Assembly (NCBI GenBank): GCA_964346275.1
Contig: CAYFUR010000014.1
Location: 1-50,034 of the forward strand
From: CAYFUR01 sp964346275
Lineage (GTDB): Bacteria > Sumerlaeota > Sumerlaeia > SLMS01
Direction: 5' to 3'
DNA length: 50,034 bases
A model generated the notes under the pieces. It made no database searches. It was not told the DNA's origin and saw only the letters and a list, made by a program, of their open reading frames with translations. Made by a program: the position numbers and the translations under genes. Positions 41,950 through 50,034 of this stretch are shown piece after piece; the stretch's first letter is position 1; each line of letters starts with the position of its first letter.

Positions 41950-43737
41950 ATGACTGATCTGAAGTTCGATAATCCCGAAGTTTCACAGCGCGTGGAGGAA
42001 TGGGCCTCCGGCGCATATGATGAAGCGACGCGCCGCGAGGTGCAGGGTCTGATCGAGGCGGGAGAAAAGCAGGAGCTGGAGGATCGCTTTTACAAAGCAT
42101 TGGAATTCGGCACCGGCGGCCTCCGCGGCAAGCTTGGCGCGGGAATCAACCGCATGAATCAATATATCGTGGCCCGGGCGACCCAGGGCCTTGCGAACTA
42201 CGTGAAAGCACACGCGGAGAAGAAAGGGCCCCTGCGCGCGGCGATCAGCCACGATTCGCGGCATCGCTCGCGCGAATTCGCCGAAGTGACGGCGGAGGTT
42301 CTCGCGGCCAATGGATTCTACGTGCATATCTCGCCGGAAATCCGCCCGACCCCCTATGTGAGTTTTGCCGTGCGCCAATTGGGCTGCCACACGGGAATCA
42401 TGGTCACAGCCAGCCATAATCCCAAGGAATACAACGGCTATAAGTGTTACTGGGACGACGGCAGCCAGGTCGTTCCCCCCCACGACAAAGGGATTATCGA
42501 GGAGGTGGGCCAGATCACCAGCGACGAGCAAGTGAAGCGGATCAAGTTTGATGATGGCGTGGCCCAGGGCCTGATCAAGGTCATGGGCGATGAAATGGAC
42601 AATGCCTTTCTCGACGCGATTCTCTGGCAGCGCCGCGACGCGGAAATCATCCACGAGCATGGGCCCCGCCTTGTCTATACACCGCTTCATGGCGTAGGCG
42701 GCACGCTCATGCCAAAGACCTTCGAAAAGTGGGGCTTTAAAAAAGCTTCCTACGAGCCTGAGCAGATGAAGCCTGATGGCGATTTTCCAACTTGCGCGTC
42801 GCCCAATCCCGAGGAAGGCGCCGCTTTGGATCGCGCAATCCAGCTTGCCGAGGAAGAAAACGCCGATCTCGTCCTCGCGACAGATCCCGATGGGGACCGC
42901 CTCGGCATCGCGGTCAGGCACAAAGAGAAATTCCACCTCGTCACGGGAAACCAGCTTTGCGCACTCCTCGCGGAGTTTATTCTGAAACATTGCCGCGACA
43001 AAACCGAAGCCTACCTGAAGCCAGGCATCGTGACGACGGTGGTGACATCGCCGCTGGTGAAAAAAATCGCCGATGCCCACGAGGCCGCCTGCCCCCTTGT
43101 CCTGACAGGGTTCAAATGGATCGCCAGCGTCATGCGCGAGTGGGAAGCCCAGGAAGAGGGGCCCGAGTTCCTCTATGGCACGGAAGAAAGTTACGGCTAC
43201 CTGATCGGCCAGCACTGCCGCGATAAAGACGGCCTGGTTGCCGCCTGCGCCACCGCGGAGATGGCGGCTCACGCCCGAAAGGACGGCAAAACGCTGCTCG
43301 ATTTACTCTATGAATTGTATCAGCGCTTTGGAGTTCATCATGAATGGCAGAAAAGCGTTGTGATGCCTGGCATAGGTGGCGCCAAGGAGATGGAAGGAAT
43401 TCTCGACCGCGTACGCAGCAATCCCCCTTCGGAAGTCGGCGGCACCGGTGTCGTCCGTTTCACACGGCTGGATACCGGCGAGATCTATGAGAACGGCAAG
43501 AAGGCGGGCGACGCCGGCCTGCCAAAGAGCGATGTCTTCCTCTTCGACATGGCAGACGGCAATCGCGCCGTGGTCCGCCCCTCCGGCACGGAGCCGAAAA
43601 TCAAATTCTATTTCTTCCTTTGCGAGAAAAAGCAGATGGACTCGCTGGAAGAAGTGGAACGTGCCTATACAGAGCTGAAAAAGAAAGCGCCGGATTTCGA
43701 GGGCGCTTTCCTCAAAGCGATAGGATACGAAGGCTGA
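41950..43737 (+). CDS. phosphoglucomutase-type phospho-sugar mutase
   Basis: The protein has 595 residues. GGAGG four bases before the ATG at 41950 fixes the start. The catalytic serine loop is TASHNPKEYNGYKCYWDDG (about 153-171), the metal loop DPDGDRLGIAV (about 312-322), the sugar loop GTEESYGYLIG and the phosphate-binding end RPSGTEPKIKFY. Length and GGLRGKLGAGINRMN at the N-terminus point to the phosphoglucomutase/phosphopentomutase (PGM2-like, PgcA) branch. It interconverts glucose-1-phosphate and glucose-6-phosphate and so feeds nucleotide-sugar synthesis. Confidence 0.94.
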   Translation: MTDLKFDNPEVSQRVEEWASGAYDEATRREVQGLIEAGEKQELEDRFYKALEFGTGGLRGKLGAGINRMNQYIVARATQGLANYVKAHAEKKGPLRAAISHDSRHRSREFAEVTAEVLAANGFYVHISPEIRPTPYVSFAVRQLGCHTGIMVTASHNPKEYNGYKCYWDDGSQVVPPHDKGIIEEVGQITSDEQVKRIKFDDGVAQGLIKVMGDEMDNAFLDAILWQRRDAEIIHEHGPRLVYTPLHGVGGTLMPKTFEKWGFKKASYEPEQMKPDGDFPTCASPNPEEGAALDRAIQLAEEENADLVLATDPDGDRLGIAVRHKEKFHLVTGNQLCALLAEFILKHCRDKTEAYLKPGIVTTVVTSPLVKKIADAHEAACPLVLTGFKWIASVMREWEAQEEGPEFLYGTEESYGYLIGQHCRDKDGLVAACATAEMAAHARKDGKTLLDLLYELYQRFGVHHEWQKSVVMPGIGGAKEMEGILDRVRSNPPSEVGGTGVVRFTRLDTGEIYENGKKAGDAGLPKSDVFLFDMADGNRAVVRPSGTEPKIKFYFFLCEKKQMDSLEEVERAYTELKKKAPDFEGAFLKAIGYEG

Positions 43738-43776
43738 GCGAAGGTTCTCTTTCCGATCCGATGAGGCTGGTAAAAA

Positions 43777-44733
43777 ATGCCGCGACCGGTGCCCCAATCA
43801 CACTATCTGGCCAACCTGGCCAGAAGGGTTCAAAAGACGCAGAAGCACGTCGTCCAGCGGCCGGTGCTGCTCGATGCAGACCGGACCCGCGGCTATGGCA
43901 TCATCGCCGGATCACAGGACCGGCATCTGCACCTGTTCGACTGCGCCAAGGGGCGTATCTTTCTGGATCTCCCGCTGCCGCGCCGCGCCGACCGGGGGGC
44001 GGACTTCATCTGCTTTACATTCGACCGCGAATATAAGCACTTGGCGGCCTACAACCGGAACACGGGCTTTTTCAGCGTCTGGTCCATGGAGACCGGCAAA
44101 CACGTCGCCGAGTCGGAAGGAAAGCGCAAAACGGCGCCGACCATTGCCTTTCTTCCAAATGATGAAGTCGCTTTTGCGGATAGCCCCCAGATCTCTCTCC
44201 ACAAAATCGGCAAAGGCGAAAAATCTGTTTCCTATGTCTCCAACGACCTGCGTTCTCTCCGCCTCTACGCCCCGAAAGAGGATGACACGCTACTGTTCGG
44301 CCTGGGCGTTTTCCTCAAAGGAGGCGTGGGCCTTTCCATCAGTTGCTTTCACATCCGCGACGGGCAGATTGTGGCCGGCCGCGAGGGACCCTATCGCTCC
44401 ATGCCCAACGATCCGGCGATGCGCATTCGCCTCTTGCTCCACGAATTGCTCAAACTTCCGGGCACGGATTTGCTCGTCGCCCTCGAAGAAGAAAGGCTCA
44501 GCCTGTCCTCGCCGAATACCGGAGAGATTCTCGACGAAGAGTATCGAACACGACTCGTCGCGGTGAACCCGATATCTTGCAAATTCGAAAGTGAAGAACG
44601 GATGCTTCGCGGGCGATTCTGCCTGGAGTATCAGGATAAGGAATTGCACCTGCTGGATGAGTCGGGACGGCGCAGGCTCATAAAAGGTATTCCGCTGGAG
44701 GCGGAGCCCATCGACTGGCGGCTCGGGGCGTGA
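43777..44733 (+). CDS. beta-propeller-like protein, unknown function
   Basis: This 318-residue soluble protein lacks a signal peptide. The N-terminal part repeats short beta units of WD40/PQQ flavour (GYGIIAGSQDRHLHLFDCAK, then HLAAYNRNTGFFSVWSMETG and TIAFLPNDEVAFADSPQISL). The rest is less clear, with a helical insert (MRIRLLLHELLKLPGTD). Its stop overlaps the next start as GTGA, so it is translated with the two GT-C-like membrane proteins downstream. A cytoplasmic scaffold or sensor for that pair is possible but not shown. Confidence 0.65.
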   Translation: MPRPVPQSHYLANLARRVQKTQKHVVQRPVLLDADRTRGYGIIAGSQDRHLHLFDCAKGRIFLDLPLPRRADRGADFICFTFDREYKHLAAYNRNTGFFSVWSMETGKHVAESEGKRKTAPTIAFLPNDEVAFADSPQISLHKIGKGEKSVSYVSNDLRSLRLYAPKEDDTLLFGLGVFLKGGVGLSISCFHIRDGQIVAGREGPYRSMPNDPAMRIRLLLHELLKLPGTDLLVALEEERLSLSSPNTGEILDEEYRTRLVAVNPISCKFESEERMLRGRFCLEYQDKELHLLDESGRRRLIKGIPLEAEPIDWRLGA

Positions 44734-46298
44734 GTGCTCCCCCGCCGCCGAGATGGGAGATTCTGGCGGCGGCGGGCATTGTGCTCGCCGCGGCCATTCT
44801 CCGTCTATACGGCCTTGGCGGCAACCCGCCAGGGCTTTTTCACGACGAGTTGGAAAAGGGCTATACAGCCTATGAACTCATCCAGACAGGACGCCACGGC
44901 TCGCTGGGCGCCAGCGGGGTCACCGTCAGTGCTCCAATGCCCCTGTTCGTCGAGGTCTACACAGGCCACGACCGCACCTCTGCCATTTATCAGTATCTCA
45001 GCGCTCCCCTTGTCGGCCTGTTTGGCCTGAATGCCTGGACGACGCGGCTGGTTGCGGCGCTGGGCGGAATTCTGTCGGTGGCGGCGGTGTGGCTGCTGGC
45101 AAGGCGTCTGCTTGGCCCCGCCGCGGCCTTGGCCGCCGCTGCTTCCATGGCCTTCCATCCCACTGGATTGATTTTTTCGCGCTGGGCGCAGCAGGGAATC
45201 CTTGTGCTGCCGATGGCAATGCTGGGGTTCTGGGCTTTACTGTCCGTGCCGGACCTCCCCCGCCGCCACCAGCGAGCCCTGGCTGTCGCGGGTGCCTTGC
45301 TCCTGGGCCTGGCGGCCTATAGCTATGCCCCCGCACGCCTGGTTGTGCCACTGCTCGCGGCGGCCTGGGCCGCGACGCGTCCCCGCGCTGAATGGCGCAG
45401 CATGTGGAAAGAATACGCTTGGGCGGGAGGCGTATTCCTCGCCGTGTGGACCCCTCTTCTCGTCTATACACTCACGGCCGGATCAGCACGCCTGGATCGC
45501 GTGGGCCTCCTCGGCGAAGGGCTTCTGCCTGGCGTTCTCACGGCGGCGGGCAACTATCTCGCCCATTTTGAACCCATGTTTTTCTATATCACCGGAGACG
45601 GAAACGCGCGCCATGCGTTGCCAGGGACCGGATTTGTCGGCTGGGGCAGCGGAGTCATGATACTCGGCGGGGCGGCCGCAATTGCTCTCGCCTGGAGAAA
45701 AAGGGACCACGGAAAAACCCGCGCTGGCCTCTTTGCTCTTCTCTGGCTGCTGGCGGCTCCGGCCGCATCCGCGCTGACGAACGAAGGGATTCCCCATGCC
45801 TTGCGGGCCAACCTGATGATTCCCGCCACGGCGCTGCTGGCCGGTTGTTCCGTTTGGATCGCCGATTGGCTCGGCCACAGCAAAGCCGTCTATACAATGG
45901 CGTGCCTTCTTCTCCTGCTCGACCTGGGCGAAAGCGCCGTCGGGCTTGCGCGTTTAAAAGATGCTCCCCGCACTCCATGGGAAATCGGCCTTCAGGAGGC
46001 CTTGTCCGAGGGCCTTGCGGGTGAGGGCGGGATCTTTCTTTCCGCCGCTGTTCCCTATGCAAGCTATGCCGCGCTGTTTGCCGAGAAAACCCCTCCGGCC
46101 GAATTTCACGAAGCCGGCCTGGAAGCGCTGGAAACTCAACTGGTGCCTCCCGGCCAGACACCGCCCATGGGCGAGGGCGATGTCTATATCGCCCGGCCGG
46201 AAAGCAACCTCCCCATGGAAATGTTCGAGGAATTTGTTGTGATTTACGAAATCAGAAACGGCAGGATCGCCGTCCGCCGCCCGCCAGGCGGGGAATGA
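44730..46298 (+). CDS. GT-C type membrane glycosyltransferase (first of a pair)
   Basis: This 522-residue protein begins at a GTG within the GTGA overlap. About ten to twelve membrane segments follow an N-terminal helix (EILAAAGIVLAAAILRLYGL). The first outer loop has NPPGLFHDELEKGYTAYELI, the acidic 'D-E' active-site pair typical of PMT/ArnT/GT83-like enzymes. The C-terminal 100 residues form a small outer domain. GT-C enzymes move sugar from a polyprenyl-phosphate donor to a protein or lipid outside the membrane. The GT2 at 13176-13880 is the kind of enzyme that makes such donors. Confidence 0.8.
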   Translation: MSAPPPPRWEILAAAGIVLAAAILRLYGLGGNPPGLFHDELEKGYTAYELIQTGRHGSLGASGVTVSAPMPLFVEVYTGHDRTSAIYQYLSAPLVGLFGLNAWTTRLVAALGGILSVAAVWLLARRLLGPAAALAAAASMAFHPTGLIFSRWAQQGILVLPMAMLGFWALLSVPDLPRRHQRALAVAGALLLGLAAYSYAPARLVVPLLAAAWAATRPRAEWRSMWKEYAWAGGVFLAVWTPLLVYTLTAGSARLDRVGLLGEGLLPGVLTAAGNYLAHFEPMFFYITGDGNARHALPGTGFVGWGSGVMILGGAAAIALAWRKRDHGKTRAGLFALLWLLAAPAASALTNEGIPHALRANLMIPATALLAGCSVWIADWLGHSKAVYTMACLLLLLDLGESAVGLARLKDAPRTPWEIGLQEALSEGLAGEGGIFLSAAVPYASYAALFAEKTPPAEFHEAGLEALETQLVPPGQTPPMGEGDVYIARPESNLPMEMFEEFVVIYEIRNGRIAVRRPPGGE

Positions 46299-47893
46299 CC
46301 GACACCATGGAAAAAACCAGCCGCCGCGCTCATATTCTCTCTCTCCTCGCCCTCCTTTTGCTGACGCTCTGCGTGCGCCTGCCCGCGCTCTTTGCCCCGC
46401 TTTTTCTGGACGAAGCCCCCCTGCTGCGCAATGTCGCCCATTTCGTTTCCGAGCGCACGCTCCTGCCTGTGCATTTCAGCTATCCCCCCCTGTATAGCTA
46501 CCTTGCCACCCCGGCCACGGGAACCGCCGCGCTCCTGGGCGGATCGGCCAGCGGCCTCGGCGCGCGGGACTGGGCCCTGATCCAGAGCGCCTTCGCCGAA
46601 AGCGAACTCGCCCTCGGCGGCCGCCTCCTCAGCCTCCTGTGCGCCCTCGGCCTGGTCGCGCTGGCCTGGCGGCTGATCCCCCGTGAACTTGGCGCCTGGC
46701 CACGATTCGCTGGCGGGCTGATCGTCGTCTTCTCGCCGGTATCCATTGAATACAGCGCCTATTTCCTTCCCGACGTGGCGGCGGGCTTGGGGGCATTGGC
46801 TGCGGCGGGCCTGTCTATACGCTACCTCTCTGCGGGCAAGGGGCGAGACTTGATAATCGCCGGGGCCCTCGGGGGCCTCGCGGCGGCTTTCAAGTATAAC
46901 GCCGCCCTGGTGGTGCTCGCCGTGGGCCTGGCCGCCGTGCTCGCCGAAGGAAGCGGAAAAACGCGGGCAAAGCATCTCGCTTTGGCGGCTGGCGCATCGC
47001 TCGGCACGTTCCTGCTGCTCGCACCCACCTGGTGGCTCCTGCCGGGCCAGGCGTGGGCGGGTTTCCGGTTCGAGTCAGCCAACGTCCATACCGCGCGCGT
47101 CGGCGGAGAAGCCGGCCCGCTGGTGCTCCTCGGGCGGTTGTCCTCCCGCGAGCCTGGCTGGGTCCTTGGATTTCTGGCGGGCGGAGCACTGCTGTGGCGC
47201 GGAGCCTGGCGCCGGCCAGCGGTTTTGCTGGTGATGCCTCTCGCCAATCTTCTATTTGTCGCAACTTGGGCCAAGCAGGACATGAATTACTTCCTTCCCT
47301 CCTTCGGGATGGTTGCCGTGCTCTTCGGCGAGGCCTTCGGACGCCTGATCAAAACTCCGGATACGCGCCTCGGTGTGGCGGGCGTGCTCGCGGCAATCCT
47401 TCTCGGGCTCTCCTACTCCATGGGCTCCATCCCCCTCGTCCAGAGCAATCGCGCGCTCATGGCGGAGACACTGGCGCAAGCCGACCTCAGCGATGAAGCG
47501 ATCGTTCGCCTCGGCTTCTATACGCCGAAAGTCTGGGACCAGGACGAAGTGGCGGAGTTTCTCGAAGGACGCGGATCCGCCCTGAGCGAGAGAGGCCGGG
47601 AAGCCTTCGAAGACCGTCTCGCGAAAGCCCCATACGCCGAAAATGTCTATACGTATCCCGAGTTGGAAGGCGGCAGGCTGCCCGGGGAAGACGTGTATAT
47701 CCTGACCACCGGGCGGCATGTCAGCCGCTACGCATCGGAAGAAGATTTGGACCGGTTCTCGGAAGACGCTCAAAGGGAAATCCGCCTCGCGAAAGCGCTT
47801 GCCGCAGAGGACGGATGGACCATGCGGGGATCGGAAGGGCGCGGGACCGGGCCATCCATGATTCTCTATCAACGGGACGCGGCGGACGAATAA
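46295..47893 (+). CDS. GT-C type membrane glycosyltransferase (second of a pair)
   Basis: This 532-residue protein has its start overlapping the previous stop as ATGA. It shares the plan of its neighbour: N-terminal helix (AHILSLLALLLLTLCVRLPA), outer loop with PLFLDEAPLLRNVAHFVSER carrying the 'D-E' pair, then HFSYPPLYSYLATPATG, and about ten further helices. The two proteins are clearly related in plan but not near-identical. The last 110 residues are hydrophilic and end DGWTMRGSEGRG. They probably act on the same glycan, one sugar each, or as a complex. Confidence 0.8.
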   Translation: MTDTMEKTSRRAHILSLLALLLLTLCVRLPALFAPLFLDEAPLLRNVAHFVSERTLLPVHFSYPPLYSYLATPATGTAALLGGSASGLGARDWALIQSAFAESELALGGRLLSLLCALGLVALAWRLIPRELGAWPRFAGGLIVVFSPVSIEYSAYFLPDVAAGLGALAAAGLSIRYLSAGKGRDLIIAGALGGLAAAFKYNAALVVLAVGLAAVLAEGSGKTRAKHLALAAGASLGTFLLLAPTWWLLPGQAWAGFRFESANVHTARVGGEAGPLVLLGRLSSREPGWVLGFLAGGALLWRGAWRRPAVLLVMPLANLLFVATWAKQDMNYFLPSFGMVAVLFGEAFGRLIKTPDTRLGVAGVLAAILLGLSYSMGSIPLVQSNRALMAETLAQADLSDEAIVRLGFYTPKVWDQDEVAEFLEGRGSALSERGREAFEDRLAKAPYAENVYTYPELEGGRLPGEDVYILTTGRHVSRYASEEDLDRFSEDAQREIRLAKALAAEDGWTMRGSEGRGTGPSMILYQRDAADE

Positions 47894-47959
47894 GGTTTGC
47901 TCTTACACCCCCCTCTTCCCGTTTAATCGGCCAAGTTTTGCTAAGGACTCGTCAGAGCA

Positions 47960-48694
47960 ATGCGGCTGGAAATCAAGGGGCTCAAAAAACGATTCGGCGA
48001 CCTGGTTGTTTTCGACGGCCTGGATCTGACTATCGAACCAGGTGAGCGATGCGTCATCATGGGGCGCTCGGGCACGGGCAAGAGCGTTCTGCTCAAACAC
48101 CTGGTGGGCCTCCTGCAGCCCGACGAGGGGGAAATCCTCATCGACGGCCAGAACATCGTCGGCCTGAAGGAAACGGAACTCTATCCAATCCGTATGCGTT
48201 TCGGCATGATCTTCCAAAATGGCGGGATGCTGCATTCTCTCAATGTCGGCGAAAACGTGGCCCTTCCCCTCATCGAAGTGCGCGGCACCGACCCCGAAAA
48301 AACCATGCGCAAAGTGGCCCAAAAGCTCGAAATGGTGGGACTCGAAGGGCGCGAGGAACAATCCGTCACCACTCTCTCCGGCGGCCAGCAAAAACGCGCC
48401 GCTATCGCCCGCGCCCTTGTTCAGGAAGCCGATTGCATGCTTTTCGACGAGCCCACCTCGGGCCTGGATCCCCCTATCAGCAAAACCGTCGACGATATCA
48501 TCGTGGATGTGAACGAGCGCACCGATGCCACCATGATTGTGGTCAGCCATGACCTCGTGAACGCCTTCCGCGTGGGCGACCGCCTGCACCTTCTCGACGG
48601 GGGCAAAATCGTCTTTTCCGGAACCGCCCAGGAATTCCGCGAATGCGAGCACGAAGCCGTCAAAGAATACATGGCCCGCGGCGTCGGCGTATAG
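47960..48694 (+). CDS. ABC ATPase of the MlaF type
   Basis: This 244-residue ATPase has Walker A GRSGTGKSVLLKHLVGLLQP (about 35-54), signature TLSGGQQKRAAIARAL, Walker B MLFDEPTSGLDPP and the H-loop VVSHDL. IFQNGGMLHSLNVGENVALPL (about residues 85-105) is the recognisable MlaF/Ttg2A signature of the phospholipid-transport ATPase that works with an MlaE permease and MlaD. No permease or MCE protein lies within the window, so the partners are elsewhere or the gene is an orphan. The reading frame ends just before a TCCTCG-rich tract. Confidence 0.85.
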   Translation: MRLEIKGLKKRFGDLVVFDGLDLTIEPGERCVIMGRSGTGKSVLLKHLVGLLQPDEGEILIDGQNIVGLKETELYPIRMRFGMIFQNGGMLHSLNVGENVALPLIEVRGTDPEKTMRKVAQKLEMVGLEGREEQSVTTLSGGQQKRAAIARALVQEADCMLFDEPTSGLDPPISKTVDDIIVDVNERTDATMIVVSHDLVNAFRVGDRLHLLDGGKIVFSGTAQEFRECEHEAVKEYMARGVGV

Positions 48695-49004
48695 CGCGTC
48701 CGCCTCGTCCTCGTCCTCGTCATCTTCCTCCTCCTCGCCCTCTTTACCATCGGGCGCACCGCGTAGCCTGCTGGGCGAAGGCGGATCCTCGAAAATACCC
48801 GACGATTTTTGCAGGCGGGGGCAAATGAAGTCCAATCCACTCGGAAGAGTGGGTGCAAGACACCGGTGTTCCTGCCGCACAAGGCGAGGAATGAAGAAAA
48901 GCCCTCGAAGCGCCTCGACGGTTCAATCCCGTTTCCGGCCTTGAATAAGAAGCCCCCCGCCCGGAACGGGCGGGGGGCAAGCGTTGCTTTTGTGTGCCGG
49001 AGTT
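48695..49004. other. non-coding stretch with low-complexity tract and rpsG terminator
   Basis: It starts with a TCCTCG-type run (about 48704-48745) directly after the MlaF-like stop. The minus strand would read it as an Asp/Glu stretch, but no start or other gene feature supports that. The rpsG terminator lies near its far end. Nothing else is recognised. Confidence 0.5.
48952..48978 (-). terminator. intrinsic terminator after rpsG
   Basis: GCCCCCCGCCCG (48952-48963) and CGGGCGGGGGGC (48967-48978) form a perfect 12-bp hairpin with a three-base loop. Read on the minus strand it is followed by TTCTTATT and lies 26 bases after the rpsG stop. Confidence 0.85.
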
Positions 49005-49526
49005 TTACCAGCGATAATGGGCAAAGGCCTTGTTCGCTTCGGCCATGCGGTGGGTGTCTTCTTTCTTCTTCACCGCGCCGCCCGTGTTGTTAAAGGCATC
49101 CATCAATTCGCCGGCGAGCCGCTTGTGCATGCCGCGCTCGTTGCGGTTGCGCGTATAGCTGATGAGCCAGCGAATGGCGAGGGCCTGCTGGCGGGCCGGC
49201 TTCACCTCGATGGGCACTTGGTAGTTCGCACCACCAACGCGGCGGGATTTCACTTCCAGGTCCGGCTTCACATTTTCCACGGCCTGAAGGAAAACCTCGA
49301 GAGGCTCTTTGCCTTCGATTTTCTCGCCGATGGTATCCATGGCGGTGTAGAAAATCTTCTCGGCGACGGACTTCTTGCCGTCCCACATCAAGTTATTGAT
49401 GAACTTGGAAACGATCGCGCTGTTAAACCGCTGGTCGGGAAATACTCCGCGGCCGGGCGGGACCCGCCGGCGCGACATTTTCCGCATACTGCGGCTGCGA
49501 CCGTCTTTCTTCTTTCTTTTCGCCAT
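49005..49526 (-). CDS. rpsG: 30S ribosomal protein S7
   Basis: The protein has 173 residues. S7 binds the 16S rRNA 3' domain and starts head assembly. Family blocks are SRRRVPPGRGVFPDQRFNSA, KFINNLMWDGKKSVAEKIFY, VEVKSRRVGGANYQVPIEV (partly visible) and HRMAEANKAFAHYRW at the end. The usual S7 is about 156 residues and begins near M17 here (MSRRR). GGAAGG ten bases before 49526, and none before the inner Met, argue for the longer form with a very basic start (MAKRKKKDGRSRSMRK). It follows rpsL on the same strand, and a terminator comes right after it. Confidence 0.96.
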   Translation of the reverse strand: MAKRKKKDGRSRSMRKMSRRRVPPGRGVFPDQRFNSAIVSKFINNLMWDGKKSVAEKIFYTAMDTIGEKIEGKEPLEVFLQAVENVKPDLEVKSRRVGGANYQVPIEVKPARQQALAIRWLISYTRNRNERGMHKRLAGELMDAFNNTGGAVKKKEDTHRMAEANKAFAHYRW

Positions 49527-49621
49527 TCGTTTCTAACCTTCCGTTCGGCTGAAGTCTGGGTAAAGTATGCTCTGGGCGCCGAGGCGAGTGCAACAGGTGC
49601 TTCCACCCCGGGCGGAAAAAC

Positions 49622-49999
49622 TTACTTGGGCCGCTTGGTCCCGTATTTCGAGCGGCGCTGCTTGCGGTTCGCAACGCCCTGGGTGTCCCCTTTGCGCGCA
49701 CCACGCACAATGTGGTAACGCACGCCGGGCAAATCCTTCACACGGCCACCGCGCAGCAGCACGATCGAGTGCTCCTGCAGGTTGTGGCCTTCCCCCGGAA
49801 TATAGGCGGTCACTTCATAACCATTGGTCAAGCGAACACGCGCGATCTTGCGCAGCGCCGAGTTCGGCTTCTTAGGGGTCATCGTGGACACGCGAACGCA
49901 CACGCCGCGCTTCTGAGGGCAGGCCTGCAGCGCGGGCACCTTATTCTTCTTCGGGATGCGCTTGCGTCCCTTTCGAATCAACTGATTAATCGTGGGCAT
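49622..49999 (-). CDS. rpsL: 30S ribosomal protein S12
   Basis: This 125-residue protein of normal length starts MPTINQLIRKGRKR. The decoding-site blocks TPKKPNSALRKIARV and VKDLPGVRYHIVRG are intact, including the lysines whose changes give streptomycin resistance in other bacteria. GGAG seven bases before the ATG at 49999 supports the start. S12 contacts the decoding centre of the small subunit. The next gene on this strand is rpsG, 95 bases away, the usual str-operon order. Confidence 0.98.
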   Translation of the reverse strand: MPTINQLIRKGRKRIPKKNKVPALQACPQKRGVCVRVSTMTPKKPNSALRKIARVRLTNGYEVTAYIPGEGHNLQEHSIVLLRGGRVKDLPGVRYHIVRGARKGDTQGVANRKQRRSKYGTKRPK

Positions 50000-50034
50000 G
50001 GACTACTCCAGCAGGTATTTGCGTCGCCGGACGA

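Noticed and set aside
47903..48880. Minus-strand frame with a Glu/Asp-rich stretch
   Set aside because: It lies antisense to the MlaF-like gene, and the acidic run is just the complement of the TCCTCG tract.
1..50034. CRISPR array or insertion sequence
   Set aside because: No regularly spaced direct repeats and no transposase-like protein were seen in the window.

Overview
This window reads as ordinary chromosome from an uncultured Gram-negative bacterium of fairly high GC content. BamA shows an outer membrane. Paired pilT genes show type IV pili, and there are several Sec-exported proteins. The 100-N run at 24176-24275 shows that the source is a draft assembly, probably a metagenome bin. 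The gene mix is a DUF507 protein, alpha2-type GlyRS, ATP-dependent PEPCK, a GH18 enzyme with a beta-helix, MshEN-type and cohesin-like proteins, and remnants of GH32 and SMP-30 genes. It suggests a candidate phylum near the Sumerlaeota/Hydrogenedentota or PVC-type bacteria, but that placement is a guess from gene content and no marker here proves it.

Layout. 1-1576 is the end of an integrated element. A truncated Lhr-like helicase of lower GC than its surroundings is followed by the 3' half of a tRNA-Gly(GCC), cut exactly at the anticodon loop, which I read as an attachment site. Next to it lies a decayed GH32 gene (1772-2665). 2971-9861 holds DUF507, a large exported protein, zapA with an overlapping coiled-coil gene, an FHA protein, asnB and a glycosyltransferase. 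9836-13880 holds two exported or anchored proteins downstream of glyQS, then a dolichol-phosphate-mannose-synthase-like GT2. 14117-19407 holds pckA, bamA and a PHP-domain protein. 19416-26321 holds a GT4, a sodium:solute symporter, the gapped GH18/beta-helix gene and an exported Cys/His protein.

26519-33031 holds a small exported protein, an ECF sigma factor with its likely membrane anti-sigma partner, and a three-gene ABC export operon. 33415-39156 is a motility and surface block: pilT, an SMP-30 remnant, a second pilT, a membrane-anchored MshEN-like protein, a lipoprotein and a cohesin-like exported protein. 39233-48694 is mainly metabolism and envelope: 8-oxoguanine-deaminase-like hydrolase, a disordered acidic protein, dCTP deaminase, phosphoglucomutase, a propeller-like protein coupled to two GT-C membrane proteins, and a lone MlaF-like ATPase. 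The window ends with rpsG and rpsL on the minus strand.

Working together: asnB, the GT2 and GT4 enzymes, the GT-C pair and phosphoglucomutase point to surface polysaccharide synthesis. The two PilT ATPases with the MshEN-like protein point to pilus retraction, possibly tuned by cyclic di-GMP. bamA and the MlaF-like ATPase belong to outer-membrane upkeep. I found no complete new multi-gene system. The best leads are the element border at the tRNA-Gly fragment with its helicase, the pilT/MshEN cluster, and a frame-independent excess of the nonamer GTCTATACR.
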